Positions 10,896 through 23,162 of a stretch of DNA of 64,000 nucleotides are shown piece after piece. This DNA is from Quillaja saponaria (Eukaryota > Streptophyta > Magnoliopsida > Fabales > Quillajaceae). The stretch is from positions 16,740,001-16,804,000 of the forward strand of contig CM055607.1 of assembly GCA_029379385.1 (NCBI GenBank), written 5' to 3'. The translations under genes and the position numbers were made by a program. Position 1 is the first letter of the stretch. Every line of letters begins with the position of its first letter. The notes under the pieces are model-generated. The model worked only from the letters and a program-made list of their open reading frames with translations, was not told where the DNA came from and searched no databases.

Positions 10896-11434
10896 TGTCA
10901 CGAGCCGAATTTGATAGCACATAAAGACGCCAGTATAGAACTTGTTATATCCTCTTGGGTGGCAAGACAGCTTGTCAAATGCACCTTGTGTGTCAACCCA
11001 CAATGCTAGTGCGCAACGAAGTAAGCAAATAAGCAACAAGAAAGCAAATATCACAATGTTTGCAAGAAATGCTTTAACTTCTCATTAATTGAAAAATGAC
11101 CAAATTACGATGCTAGCAACATGCTTACAAAAAGGCTACAACATGGCTATGACATAGTCAATAATGGCTTAGTGTATAGGAAGTTACAAGCAACACCAAG
11201 GCATTCAATGGTCATTCGACAAGCTCATGTATAACTTTGATTTTATAGACGTGCAACCTCTCTAAAGTTCTTTTTGTACCAAAGTCCTTCTGGAAGGAGG
11301 AGATGTCATTTTTTTTCCAGTTGAAATAATGGCTATTTATGAAAATGCCATAATGTCAAGACTTATGTCAAGTTACCCCATCATAAGGCAAGCGACCATG
11401 TACGACATGTACTGAACAAGCTTTGGTTATGGCA
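10896..11434 (-). mobile_element. Gypsy-B left (3') LTR, 539 bp
   Basis: It starts TGTCACGAGCC at 10,896 and ends GGTTATGGCA at 11,434. Shared landmarks with the right LTR include 'gtcaacccacaatgctagtgc', 'gctagcaacatgctt', the 'ctctggaaggagg' block near 11,290 and 'caagctttggttatg' at the end. Its many point differences from the right copy indicate an old insertion. Confidence 0.85.
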
Positions 11435-14400
11435 TTCTCGCATACTTAATTGGTCAACGTCCTCATTGACTTAATTGCTTAAAAGTATTCAATCTCCTGC
11501 TTGAACTCTAGCAATCTCCTATTGGAACTCTAGCAAATCTTCAGCTTTCTCCCATTTATTTTATTTATCTTCAAGACCTTTCCATTTGACTAATAACTCA
11601 AGGCATGGGCGCCTTTTGATGACTAGTTTTCATTTAGCTAGAATATCCTCTAAAACTCTACTTGGTGGCTTCTTGAGGTTGAGGTTAAGGTTAATTGTTG
11701 AATAGTTACGTACTGGATCTTCTGGATTAGGATGATACGACTTCAAGTTACAAACATGAATAACTTGGAATATCTTCATTCAAGGTAAAAAGTCAATCTT
11801 GTAGGCAACTTTCCCAACCTTGGAAACAATTGGAAGTGGACCTTTATATCTATGAATAAGCTTATGATCCTACCCTTTCAATCCCTTCAATTTTTCCTTT
11901 GTAAGCTTGACCATTACAAGATCTCTGATGTGAAACTCCAACTGTCGATGTCCCTTGTTTGCGCATTTCTTTATTCTCTTAAAAGATTTTTTTAAGTATG
12001 TTCAAGCAATTTCAATGTTCTTCTGCCAATCTTTGGTAAAGAGGTATGCTTTTGGACTTTTCCCAATATAAGGCCTATCAAGTGTATGGGATAAGAGTGG
12101 ATGTTGTCCTGTAACAATCTCAAAAGAACTCTTATTTGTAGCAAAACTCTTTTGAGCGTTCAAGAAAAACAGAGCAGTGTCAAGTAGCTTTGACCAATTC
12201 CTTTAGTTGGCACAAGAAAATGGTGCATGTATTCTTTAAGCATGCTATTAAATCTTAGTCTAGGCCATCAATTTGGATGATAGCTAGATGAGATATTAAA
12301 TTATGAACTGAGTAGGCTGAATAATTTGTACTAGAAAGTCCCTGTGAACCTATTATCTTGATCACTGATAATGTTTTTAGATGCACCCTAATATTTCATA
12401 ACATATTTAAAAAATAATTGTACTGTGTCTTTTGCCAAGCAATATTTTGGTGCCAGAATTAATATGGCATACTTCCAAAATTAATCCACTACCACAAAGA
12501 TAGTAGACAAATCCCCCACTATTGAGAGACTGGTGATGAAGTCCAGAGACACACTCTGCTAAACTTTGTCTTGTTGGCTAATAAGACACGTTTTGGAGTA
12601 GTTCATTGCAGCCTCCCTCGTTTGAAGCCAGTAATACCCCTGTATCAAAAAGGCATAAGTTCTCTTCCAACCCAGGTGACCGGCCCATAAAGTGTTATGA
12701 CACCTCCTCATTAGTGCCCTTCATAGTTCCCCTGCTTTAGGAATGAGCAATCGGCTTCCTTTCGCCATCATTAGTCCATTATCTACCTAAAACTGATGAG
12801 TCTTTCCTTTTTGGCTAGGTTTATGATGGATTAAGCAACTGAATCCTTATCCAAGTTCTCCTGGATATGCTTACACATTGAAATAGCAATACGACTAGCT
12901 GATATGTGCACTATGTAGGTCATTCCGCAAGCTTAACCTTGCCACTAAAGGGGGCAGCTACATGATTATTTTCCCTTTCAACACCTTATACTTAAATTCA
13001 AAGTCAAACTTTGCTAGAAATTCATGCCAACGGCCCTGCTTGAGTGTCAACTTCTGTTGTGTAAAGAAATGACTAACAACAGTGTTGTCAATCTTAAAAA
13101 TGAACTTCGACCCTAATAAGTAATTTCTCCATACTTATAAACAATGAATAACAGTAGACATTTCTTGAGCTATATACATCATCTCGACTTATGATAACTT
13201 AGAACTCTCATAAGCTACTAGATGGTTCTCCTAAAGCAAAACTCTCCCAATGGCATAATCAGATGCATCAGTTTGTACTTCAAAAGGTTTCGAGATATCT
13301 AACAGGGTTAGGACATGATCATTAATCATAGCCAACTTCATGTTTTCAAATGCAGCTCGACATGGCTCATCCTAATGCCAAACTGTACCCTTATTCAATA
13401 ACTCTGTTAAGAGCACAACTCTCCTAGAATATTCTTCACCAAACTGCTTGTAGTAGTTTGCTAAACCAAGGAAAGAGCACATTTCAGTCATGCTTGAGGG
13501 GAGTCTTCCATTCTTGGATAACCCTCACTTTATCCAAGTTTTTTCGAATACGACCACTCTCAAGTGGCTAAGAAACTTCATCTGTTTTTGTGCAAAAGAA
13601 CACTTCTTCTTTTTCAAATACAATTAATTCTCTCTCAGCTCATCGAAAACCAGCTACAAGTGCTTCTTATGATCTTCTAGTGTAGAGCTACACAATTTTA
13701 TTCAAGTAAACCACAACAAACTTGGCAAGTACCTGCAAAAAACCAGATTCATAAGAGTGCAAAATATGACTGGTGCATTTATCAACCTAAATGGCATGAC
13801 CAAGAACTCAAATGCACCATATTAAATGACATGTGTCATCTTTGGCTTGTCCCCATTTGCAATTAGTACTTGATAATATCTGGACCTCAAATTCAGCTTT
13901 GAGAATTACTTGGCACCACTCAGTTAGTTAAAAAGATCAGCAATAAGTGGTATAGGATAACTATTCTGTACCATGACCTTGTTGAGCGCCCAGTAATCAA
14001 TACACATTAGAAGGCCTTATGAACCCTAACTTAAGCTATTCATTCAGTTGTTTCCATAGCACTAGGCTCTCCATTCCCCTGATCCTCAGTAACCAAGGGT
14101 ATCGCCATAAAAGTAGGCTAATGTCACTTCCCACCTTTCTTGAACTGAAGGGCTATTAAGAGCTTAGTCTCACCAAGTTACTTGATCATAACTAGCACAA
14201 TGACTAGCTACTCCCTATTAATATAAGGAAACTAGTAGCAAGGATTGGAATTGCCTTGTGAGAAAGCATTAACTCTGTCATGAGGACTACATCGAAGTCA
14301 TCAATCTTGGCTACCATAAAATTGATGCGGCCCTCCCACATCCTAGGCTTCACAGTCACTTGCTTGGCTTTGCCCTACAAATAAGCAAGGATTTAGAATT

Positions 14401-15850
14401 CATAGCATTCATTTGACTTGAGTCCTTCTCTGACTTGCCTAACTTTTTGACTTCCGACTTCGAAATAAAGTTATGGGTAGTCCCAATATCCAGCATGACA
14501 CTCGTAGCTGGCTTTTTACGAAGATGATCCTTCACAAACATGAGACCCTTGTCACCGCTCTTCTTAGATCTCTTAGCATACTTCTTGAGTGCCCTAATAA
14601 ATTGTAATGCCCTTATCCTAGGTTGATCCTCATCAGAATCTTCCTCATCCTCATCAACTTGTGTATGAGGTGCTTCACGAACTAAAGCTTTCAAAGCATT
14701 TAATATAGTTTTTTGTGGACATTCCACAACTCTATTCGGTCAATTACACAAGTAGCAAGAGATTATCTTGGGTTTAGAGGTTAAGGTAGATTCATATGAT
14801 GATTGTGCACTGTTAGTGGAGTAGTAAGGTTTCCTCTGATCCCCACCCTCACTTTTTCTCTTTCCCAGCTTGCCAACTATCGGCTATTGCCTCTACTAAA
14901 AGAACATTATGGTTTCTTGCTAGCAGAGCTCTCAAGAGCATAATCTGTCAAGCGCTCAACTATTGCTTAAACTATAACCAAATCCTGGACTTGTTTTCGT
15001 TAAAGTTCGACCCTTATTCACCACTTTAGCCCTTCAAAGAAATACAACATCTTATCATTCTCTGTCATGTCACAAATATCTAACATCAGCCCTACCTTCA
15101 CAAACTTAGGGATGGTACTGGTCTATTTTAATTCTAACATTTTAGGGAAAGAATTAGGTTTTCAACTCTGGCCTCAAATCTTCCCAAGTGACAATGACAC
15201 ATCTACCATTTTGTATGTTAACATACTTTGTCCTCCACCAGAGCTTCACATCCCCAAAAAGTTATATAGTAGCTGTTGTCACCTTTGCTTCTTCTGAACC
15301 AATTCTCACTACTCAAAAGTATTGTTCCATGTTGAACAAAAAAGTTTTCCAACTCCTTTGCCTCGCATGCCCCCTCCATAGGCGCAAGGCTAAGGAACTT
15401 TCATTCGATGTTATCCTATACCCTCAGCATACAGGTTGTGGTTGTCATTACCCAATGCTTTCATAGTTAGATTGAACTTGGTGTTCAGCTCACCAAGTTC
15501 ATCTTTCATAATTTCCATATCTTCCAAAAATTCATGCCCTCCAAGTTGTATTTAGGCTTCGTCGATGTTACCAACCAGCCCTTCATGTCTAGCAGTAGTG
15601 TCACTCGTGCCTTGGATACCTTTGGTCCTTTAAAGTGCCTGCCCACTATTGACTAAACCTTTAAGAGTACTCACCTTTTCAATTAATTTGGGTATGTCAT
15701 ACTTCCTCAACAAAGCTCATATATCTATCATTGAGTCAAGTACTCCAGACAGCTCGCCTAGCTGCGAGTTGATCCAATCAAACTTCTGTTGATGTGTCAT
15801 ATTCTTCATCATGGCTAAAACAAAATGCTACTTTCTTAGCGGTTCAGAAT
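11435..15850 (-). pseudogene. Gypsy-B gag-pol polyprotein, chromodomain-containing
   Basis: Domains run right to left. Gag is at about 15,500-14,780 ('SLMLDICDMTENDKML'). The zinc knuckle is near 14,760-14,720 (C-x2-C..C with the histidine replaced by N). The protease, with D-I-G-T-T-H-N-F, lies near 14,495-14,470 within the open stretch 14,356-14,727. RT is at about 14,030-13,600, where the catalytic Y-x-D-D is degraded to Y-L-N-K. RNase H is at about 13,330-12,960 ('FEVQTDASDYAIG'). Integrase is at about 12,700-11,840, with its D-x-D region visible. A 'HVCNLKSYHPNPEDP' linker follows at ~11,770, and a chromodomain at about 11,650-11,540 ('LLVKWKGLEDK.NKWEKAEDL'). Dozens of stops; coding capacity is lost. 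Confidence 0.88.
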
Positions 15851-15866
15851 GTAGGTCTAATACCAA
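15851..15866 (-). other. Gypsy-B primer binding site, degenerate
   Basis: On the minus strand this reads TTGGTATTAGACCTAC directly inside the 5' LTR. It matches the tRNA-iMet primer complement with two changes (C to T and G to C), consistent with age. Confidence 0.6.
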
Positions 15867-16639
15867 CTATCACAGGTCTAATTTGCTACCATTCAAAGAT
15901 GTTGGTGTAGCATTTACTATCCCCTCGTGGGTAGCAAGTCAGCTTCTTATATGCCCTCGAGTGTCAACCCGTAAAGATAGTGCACAATGAAGTAAGCAAA
16001 TAAGCAGCAAGAAAGCAAATATCACACTATTTGTAAGAAAAGGCTTCAACTGCTTATTAATTGAAAAATGATTAAATTACAGTGCTAGCAACATGCTTGG
16101 CTACGACCAAGGAACAAAATTTCTTGTTGATTCGCCCGTTTCGGGTGAATCGATTCGATTTCCACACACATGGAAACAAATCACATATACAGAAACGAAA
16201 GTTTGTAGTTTCGGTGGAAATGGAGCCAATTCCACCATTTCCAATCGAAACGGATCGACACAAAAGTAACAAAATTCCAAAATTGCAAGTCTGTAGGTAC
16301 GAAAAGGGGAAGAAAAAGAAAAAGCAAAAGCAAAAGCGGACAAATTTGAAAAAAAAAAGGCAATAGATAATTGAAGGAAGAGATACTCATCTGTTTTTGA
16401 AGAAGATGATGGGAGAGCAATTTTGTACTTCACAAGAGTGAGAGAGACGATTCTCTTACAGGAGCTGGAGTCGATCGAGTGTGAAGTTTGGACTATTGGA
16501 GACGAAGTTGAAGAAGAAAGAGTTCCAGACTTCCAGACTTCCAGTTACAGAGTCCAATTGCAGAGGTGTCGCTGGAGAGAAGAGGCAGGGACCAGAGAGA
16601 GAAGAGGTAGAAGCCAAGAGAGAAAGGTGTAACGCTGTG

Positions 16640-18170
16640 TTTGTATAAGTGTATTTTTTTTATTTTTTTTTTTTTGTAATTAGTATATTGGGCTGGATTG
16701 GGCTTAAAATTTGTTAATCAATTTTTTTTACTTTTTATTTTAAAGTTAGTTTAATTGTTGAAATAGTGAAAAAAATTAATAAATATTTGTTTATATATGT
16801 TTATTAACTTAGAATATTAGTAAATATGAATAAGTTAGAAAATAATTTTTATGTCATTAACCTGTAATATTAGTAAATATGAATTAATTAGATTTTTTTT
16901 TAAATTTCAATTATTATCTATTTTTTTATTATATAATTTATTTAAACTTTCAATTATTAGTATTTATTTATAGATAGCATAAACAATGAGGTTTTTATTT
17001 TAAAGTTAGTTTAATTTTTAAAATAGTGAAAAAAACAATAAATTTAAATTATTTATATATGGTCATTAACTTATAACATTAGTAGACATGAATTATTTAT
17101 AAAATAATTTTTAAATTCATTATCCCATAACATCAGTAAATATGACTTAATTAGAAAATATATATTTTTTAATTATTTTTTTCTATCAATTTAATTTATT
17201 TAAATTTGTAAATATTGTAATTTATATAATTTCAATTATTATTTTTTTGATTTAATTTCAATTATTATCTATTTTTTTATTATATAATTTATTTAAACTT
17301 TCAATTATTAGTATTTATTTATAGATAGCATAAACAATGAGGTTTTTATTTTAAAGTTAGTTTAATTTTTAAAATAGTCAAAAAAATATTAAATATAAAT
17401 TATTTATATATGGTCATTAACTTAGAACATTAGTAGACATGAATTATTTATAAAATAATTTTTAAATTTATTATCCTATAACATCAGTAAATATGACTTA
17501 ATTAGAAAATACATTTTTTTTAATTATTTTTTTCTATCAATTTAATTTATTTAAATTTGCAACTATTGTAATTTATATAATTTCAAAATTTTTTTTTTTG
17601 ATTTAATTTCAATTATTATCTTTTTTTCTTATCAATTTAATTTATTTAAATTTGCAAATATTGTAATTTATATAATTTCAATTATTATTTTTTTGATTTA
17701 ATTTCAATTATTATTTTTTGATTTAATTTCAATTATTATCTATTTTTTTATTATATAATTTATTTAAACTTTCAATTATTAGTATTTATTTATAGATAGC
17801 ATAAACAATGAGGTTTTTATTTTAAAGTTAGTTTAATTTTTAAAATAGTCAAAAAAATATTAAATATAAATTATTTATATATGGTCATTAACTTAGAACA
17901 TTAGTAGACATGAATTATTTATAAAATAATTTTTAAATTTATTATCCTATAACATCAGTAAATATGATTTAATTAGAAAATACATTTTTTTAATTATTTT
18001 TTTCTATCAATTTAATTTATTTAAATTTGCAACTATTGTAATTTATATAATTTCAAAAAAAATTTTTGATTTAATTTCAATTATTATCTTTTTTTCTTAT
18101 CAATTTAATTTATTTAAATTTTTAGTATAATTTAATTAGATTACGTGTTTAGATTTTTACAGTTAAAAAT
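16640..18170. repeat. AT-rich internal direct repeats of the hAT element
   Basis: A block beginning 'tttcaattattatctattttt' and containing 'aacaatgaggtttttatt' and 'tggtcattaactta' recurs about three times. The marker 'aacaatgagg' is at about 16,982, 17,335 and 17,807, so units are ~350 and ~470 bp apart. The longer spacing comes from extra 'gatttaatttcaattattat' sub-repeats. No coding potential is seen. The region lies upstream of the transposase ATG, so it acts as 5' non-coding sequence. Open stretches at 16,082-16,632 have no recognisable protein. Confidence 0.8.
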
Positions 18171-18175
18171 AAAAG

Positions 18176-21100
18176 ATGGCTTTTTCTTCCTCAAAAGGTA
18201 AACAACTAGCTATTGAAGAGCCACGATCCAAAAAGAAAAAGGCTAATGATATTGGATGGTTGTATTTTGAAAGAATATGTGATAATCATCAGCAAGTAAT
18301 TTGCAATTTTTGTGAAAAACAAATTAAGGGAAGAGGATATAGCTCGAGGCAAACAACATTTAGCTGGAGGCTATCCAAATGTGGCAAAGTGTGAGAAGTG
18401 TCCCGTGGAAATTTCTAAACAAGTGAGATTGCACTTGAGAGAGAAGAAACAAGAGAATGAAAAAATGAAAGAAATAAGAGGTGAGATGAGAGAAAATTTA
18501 ATGAGTGGGACAAGGAGAAGAGCGGGGATTAGAGAAGAAGATATTGATGACATAGATGATGAGATGAGCATACAAGAAAAACAAGATCTTCAATATGCAA
18601 CGAATTTATCAATACATGATTATATATATGGGAGAACAAGGATATAGACAAGTTCCACATCCAAGGATGGAGCCTACACGAACTAGAAATTTAAGTCGTA
18701 CTCAGAGTGTGAGAGAAGGTTTTGGAAAGTTTACTAGGAGAGAAAAAGGCCCAAGCAGAGAAGAGATAGATCCAAGCATATATAGGCAACAAGATGTTTA
18801 CCAACAAAAGTTGAAAAACATGTGGAATCCAATAAAGTGGGCAAAGTCAGCAAAGCATGCTATTGGAAATTTCTTTATTTATCAAAATATTGCTCTTAAC
18901 AAAGCACAAGGGCCATATTATCAATGTATGATTGATGAAATTGCATGTGCAAGAGTTGGAGTTGAAGGGCCTACTCCTTATGAAATCGGTGGTTCTATTT
19001 TAGGAGGATGAGATAGAGGAATTGAAGGAATATATTGATGAATTTAAAAAGAAATGGGAGGTTTATGGAGTGACTCTAATGTGTGATGGATGGACATCTA
19101 TAACCCATTTGTCAATAACAAACTTTTTGATTTATTGTGATGGAAAGACAGTTTTTCACAAATCAGTAAATACAACGGGAATTGACAAGGATGCTAATTA
19201 TCTTTTCTAGTTGATGAATGAGGTTGTTCAAGAGATTGGTGAAAAATATGTAGTTCAAAGCATCACAGATAATCAATCTTCATACAAAAGGGCTGCAGAG
19301 TTATTGATGGATAGAAGACCACATTTATATTGAACATTGTGTACTGCGCATTCTCTTGATTTGGTATTACACGACTTTGTGAAATTCAAAAGTGTTTCAC
19401 CTATTCTAGAGCAAGAAAAGAAGTGTACAAATTTCATTTACAATTATAGAAAAGTTCTTCATTTGATGAGGCAACATTGCACAGGTGAATTGATACGGCC
19501 AGCTCAAACAAGATTTGCCACAAATTATATTACTCTTGAAAGTCTTTTACAACATAAAAATGGCTTACAAAGAATGATGACTTCAGATGAATGGGCAATG
19601 AGTACATCTAGTAAGGATCCAATTAGGGAAGAAAGTTCGCCAAACTCTTATGGATTCTAAGTTCTGGGAAAGAGCTAAAAAAATTGTTAGCATACATGCT
19701 CCAATTGCAAAAGTACTGAGAATGGTTGATGGGGAGAAATTAGCAACTATGCCATATGTATATGCAGGAATGATAAAAGCAAAAGAACAAATACAAGAAA
19801 TTGCCCCAAATTCTTGTAAAAAGTATATTGATGTCATTGATGAACAGTGTCGGAAGCATATAATATCTCATATTCATATAACAGGTAAGTAATGAATATA
19901 TATTCTAGTTATGTATGATTTTGCTTATGACTTGATATTCTAAACATACCTCTAACTTGTGTTATATTTTCATTTTTTTAAAAACAAAATAGCATATTAC
20001 TTGAATCCCTCATACCAATATAGTGAAAATATTAGGGATCAACCAGAGTTGATAAATGCACTTAAAGATGTTGTTAATAGAATCGAACCAAGCAGTACAA
20101 TAGCTTCTCATGCACTAGCAGAGGTAATAATAGTATTAAATTTTATCTATACTTGTTGCTATTGAGAATTAACAATTTATTTGTTAATAGGTTAAAATTT
20201 TTTGAGAGGCCATGCATGGATTTTCAAGTCGATTAGCTTTTAAAGGAAGAGAAAAAACGGATCCAGGTAACTTGATCTTATTTAATAACTTTATTTCATT
20301 AATACAATTTTTAGTTAATGGTATAATAGTAATATATTTTTCACAGCTGAATGGTGGTTTTTGTATGAAACGGATGCTCCAAATTTAAGAAAGATTGCAT
20401 TAAAAGTATTGTCATAGACAAGTTCATCTAGTGGGTATGAAAGAAATTGGAGTACATTTGCTCTTATTCACACAAAAGTACATAACCGACTTAACTATGA
20501 AAAACTAGAGAAGCTTATTTATGCACAATACAACATGAGGTTGAAATTGAAGCATACTATGAAAGAGAAAAGTAGGGAAAATGTTGATTTCAAAGCAATA
20601 GATTTAACCACTGTGTTTGAAGATAATGAAGGTCTTTTTGAATGGTTAGATGATCCTAGAGATATATTATTGGATGAATTTAATGGTCATGGCCAACCAA
20701 CTAGACCAAATGCTTATTTAGCCACTTTTGCTAATTGTTGGTCAGACACACAAGATCAATCACAAGCACATGGTATGGGAACGCAAACAAGAAGAACCCA
20801 AATAGCTGATGATGAAGAGTTTGAAAATTTAATAAGAGGATCTCAACATCATTCCAGGTATATATCTGTTGATACTGAAGAAGAAGAAGAAGAAGAAGAT
20901 GATGATGATGATGATACAAGTGGTAGTGATAATAGTGGTGATAGTGGAGATGGAGGTAATAATGAAGGAGATGGAAGAGATGGAGGACAATGCAACAGAG
21001 GTAGCAGTTCAGGTGCAGTATTATTTACTGAAGAGCAACAATTTAATTATTGTACTCAAGATACTAATCATGGGTATCGACCATTACGTGAAAATGAAAA

Positions 21101-21437
21101 GCGTTATGGTTGAAGGAAAAAAAGAAATAATGAAAGTCAAATGCAAAATGATGGAGATACAGTGATGGTGGATGCTGAAAGTTTAACTTCAGACTTTTCC
21201 TCATTTGATTTGGGTGGAACTAACATGCATAAAGATGATTCTTCAACTTATAGTTCTAGCTATGGATATGGGTCTCAACCATCTAGATATGATGCTTCTA
21301 ATTTCAATTATGGTTCATTATCCTCTAATTCTAGCTATGATGCATCTTCTGGATATGATACACAATCATCATCTTCTCACTTTGGTCATTTTGCTACACA
21401 AACTCAGAATTTTGGATACAATATTGAAGATTTTTAG
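18176..21437 (+). pseudogene. hAT transposase (BED finger, DUF659, hAT dimerisation), inactivated
   Basis: From M at 18,176: a Lys-rich nuclear-localisation-like stretch, then a BED zinc finger (W..F, C-x2-C at ~18,303-18,314; Q-H-L-A-G-G and following C residues in another frame after an indel near 18,338). A second frameshift falls near 18,630. The DUF659-type core holds C-D-G-W-T (~19,083-19,097) and T-D-N (~19,266-19,274), carrying probable catalytic aspartates. The C-terminal dimerisation region (20,347-20,560) has 'AEWWFLYETDAPNLRKIALKVLS' and the 'SGYERNWS' glutamate motif. Three GT-AG introns fit: 19,885-19,992, 20,124-20,190 and 20,267-20,346. In-frame stops at ~19,208, ~19,332, ~20,202 and ~20,415 inactivate it. 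The C-terminus is acidic, then Gly/Ser/Tyr-rich, with a further stop near 21,111. Confidence 0.9.
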
Positions 21438-22123
21438 AAATATGTGAGGGGATATGAGACACATTTCTGTCATCACATGAGTTATGATCAGTATTGTAGC
21501 TATGTTGAATAATACTATCAATTTCCTCTTAGACAATTTCAATATTCTGGATATGCACATGCTAGACACTCCACAGCTGGTTGGATGTGATTATAATTTA
21601 ATATTTTTCTTGAATTACTATGTTTGTGTTATGATTTTTAATTTGATATGTATTTATTAGTACTCTATGTACTAAATTATTCATGTTAGATACTTACAGT
21701 TACTATAATATGTGTTTTATTATATGTTTCCATGTGTTTCCTAAAAAATTAGCGTTTCCATGCCGTTTCCATAATGTTTCCCGAATCATTTCCGTTTCTG
21801 GGCTTGTCAAAATGGTCCCTTGAAACGAAACTTTGTTCCTTGGCTACGACATAGGCAACAATGACATGGTGTAGAGGAAGTTTCAAGCAACACCAAAGCA
21901 TTTAAAGCTCATCTAACAAGCTCGTGTATAATTTTGAATTTACTAACGATACACCCTTCTCTAAAGTGCTTTTTGTGCCAAAGTCCCTCTGGAAGGAGGG
22001 GACATCATTTTTCCCAGTTGGCATAATGGCTATTATGAAAATGCCATCATGTTCAGCTACATCATCACAAGACAAGCGAGCATGTGCAACATGCACTAGA
22101 CAAGCTTGGGTTATGACACTAAG

Positions 22124-22556
22124 GCATGCCCTTCTAAATGGATGGCATAAACAATTAAACGTTGAACCACATAAGTATAATGATAATGAAAGAATTGTTC
22201 AATCTAAAAAATCCAACCAGAAACATCCTCTCCATTGAATTTAGGGACATTTAACCTTATTGAATGCAAAGGCTATAGAGCAGGATCAATCTGCAAGGGT
22301 GGTTGTGGAATAAGTGGAGGTCTAAATTGTAGAGGCTGTGGATTTTCAAGTGTTGGATCATGGAAACGTTGTTTTGTCTTGAGCATGAAGCCCTGGAAGG
22401 CCTCAGGCAGGTTTGAATACAATCAAACCGATTAACAGAGTGATGACACAAATCATTAAGCAAGGACTCATAATTCTGTTGGATATATTCCATTCTAGTG
22501 TTAGTGTGATGACAATAGTCATTATGCGGTAAGAAATTCACTAAATTGCTCCTCAA
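22124..22556 (-). pseudogene. Gypsy-A gag N-terminal part
   Basis: Minus-strand translation gives, in the open stretch 22,257-22,556, 'NTRMEYIQQNYESLLND' and 'NRFDCIQ'. A frameshift leads to 'VPKFNGEDVSGWIF', 'IEQFFHYH' and 'HLEGHAL' (about 22,250 down to 22,125). These are standard N-terminal chromovirus gag motifs. The text stops at the Gypsy-B duplication (22,119-22,123) and resumes at 10,890 with W-Y-Q-W-M, so these two blocks were one gene. Confidence 0.82.
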
Positions 22557-22572
22557 GATTAGCTGTGGTAGT

Positions 22573-22586
22573 GCTTTGATTTAGCA
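22573..22586 (-). other. Gypsy-A primer binding site, degenerate
   Basis: The minus strand reads TGCTAAATCAAAGC just inside the right LTR, resembling the tRNA-iMet complement TGGTATCAGAGC with several changes. Position rather than sequence carries most of the weight. Confidence 0.45.
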
Positions 22587-22587
22587 T

Positions 22588-23162
22588 TGTAAAAAAACAC
22601 AATGATGTATAGGGAAGAACAATGAAAGCACCAATGTGAGAGATCAACTCTATCAAAAAACTCAAATCACAACAAATTGAACACATTAATGGGAATAAAT
22701 TCAATAACCATAATAGTTATAAGCAATTCATTCAAAGGAAGCCACAGATAGCTCTAGCCATAGGAGATGACGGAAATTACGAAAGAAGTAGACATACTTA
22801 GGGAGAAAGAAAGAAATTACAAGAGAGAAGATACATTTGACATATTGCTTAACTCTACACTCTCATCACTCTCTCTTATATAATCCTCATCAACTCTTCT
22901 ACACATGCTAAACCATATCCACCTTCAAATATTACTAGTTATCCCTTAATTCCTGGCATAAAGCTTTGGTATCTTCACCTGATAATCATCAAGTCTGCTA
23001 AGTAGTTTCTTCTTTATGTTAGGCCTTGTCAGCATATCTTCATGTGCTTCCCTTCCATATGGCTTGGCTATTTGTTTAGCTGAGTCACTAGAGTCCAAGT
23101 TATCCTCAGCTAAATGCCTTCCAACGTTTAGCTCAAGTATTGGAACCTACATCGATGTTGTA
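22588..23162 (-). mobile_element. Gypsy-A right (5') LTR
   Basis: It matches the left LTR at 130-535 and is the longer copy. In plus orientation it starts TGTAAAAAAAC at 22,588, and similarity to the left copy ends at 'gatgttgta' (23,154-23,162). LINE coding sequence begins directly afterwards, so 23,162 is a good estimate of the element edge. Confidence 0.75.

Larger units (their letters stand above)
16108..21842 (+). mobile_element. hAT transposon, 5.7 kb
   Basis: Inverted termini CAAGGAACAAAATTTC (16,108) and its counterpart ending GTTCCTTG (21,842) are flanked by an exact 8-bp duplication, GCTACGAC, at 16,100-16,107 and 21,843-21,850. That is the size created by hAT transposases. Subterminal regions on both sides are rich in GTTTCC/GGAAAC motifs (16,130-16,250 and 21,725-21,815), plausible transposase-binding repeats. 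A hAT transposase gene lies in the right half. The perfect duplication suggests the insertion is much younger than the LTR it disrupts. Confidence 0.93.
10896..22118 (-). mobile_element. Gypsy-B: complete but decayed chromovirus with nested hAT
   Basis: Two LTRs (10,896-11,434 and 15,868-22,118, the latter interrupted) bracket a 4.4-kb internal region encoding gag, protease, RT, RNase H, integrase and chromodomain on the minus strand. Flanking 5-bp duplications are TTAAG (10,891-10,895) and CTAAG (22,119-22,123), one mismatch. The insertion splits the gag gene of Gypsy-A just before its W-Y-Q-W-M motif. Gypsy-B proper, without the 5.7-kb hAT and its 8-bp duplication, is about 5.5 kb. Confidence 0.88.
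15868..22118 (-). mobile_element. Gypsy-B right (5') LTR, split by hAT
   Basis: LTR sequence occupies 15,868-16,107 and resumes at 21,851-22,118, colinear with the left LTR. The start has decayed from TG to TA (15,868-15,869) and the end is TTATGACA (22,118). The 8-bp GCTACGAC at the break is duplicated by the hAT insertion. No promoter function is expected. Confidence 0.85.

Noticed and set aside
15067..15466. Plus-strand ORFs in the Gypsy-B gag region
   Set aside because: They are shadows of the minus-strand gag, where the recognisable capsid motifs are.
16082..16632. Protein-coding gene in the hAT left end
   Set aside because: Overlapping open stretches on both strands are Lys/Arg- or Phe/Ser-rich low-complexity translations without any domain. 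They lie in terminal and subterminal transposon DNA.
20731..20919. Minus-strand ORF opposite the acidic tract
   Set aside because: It is the His/Leu-rich shadow of the GAA/GAT run in the transposase C-terminus.
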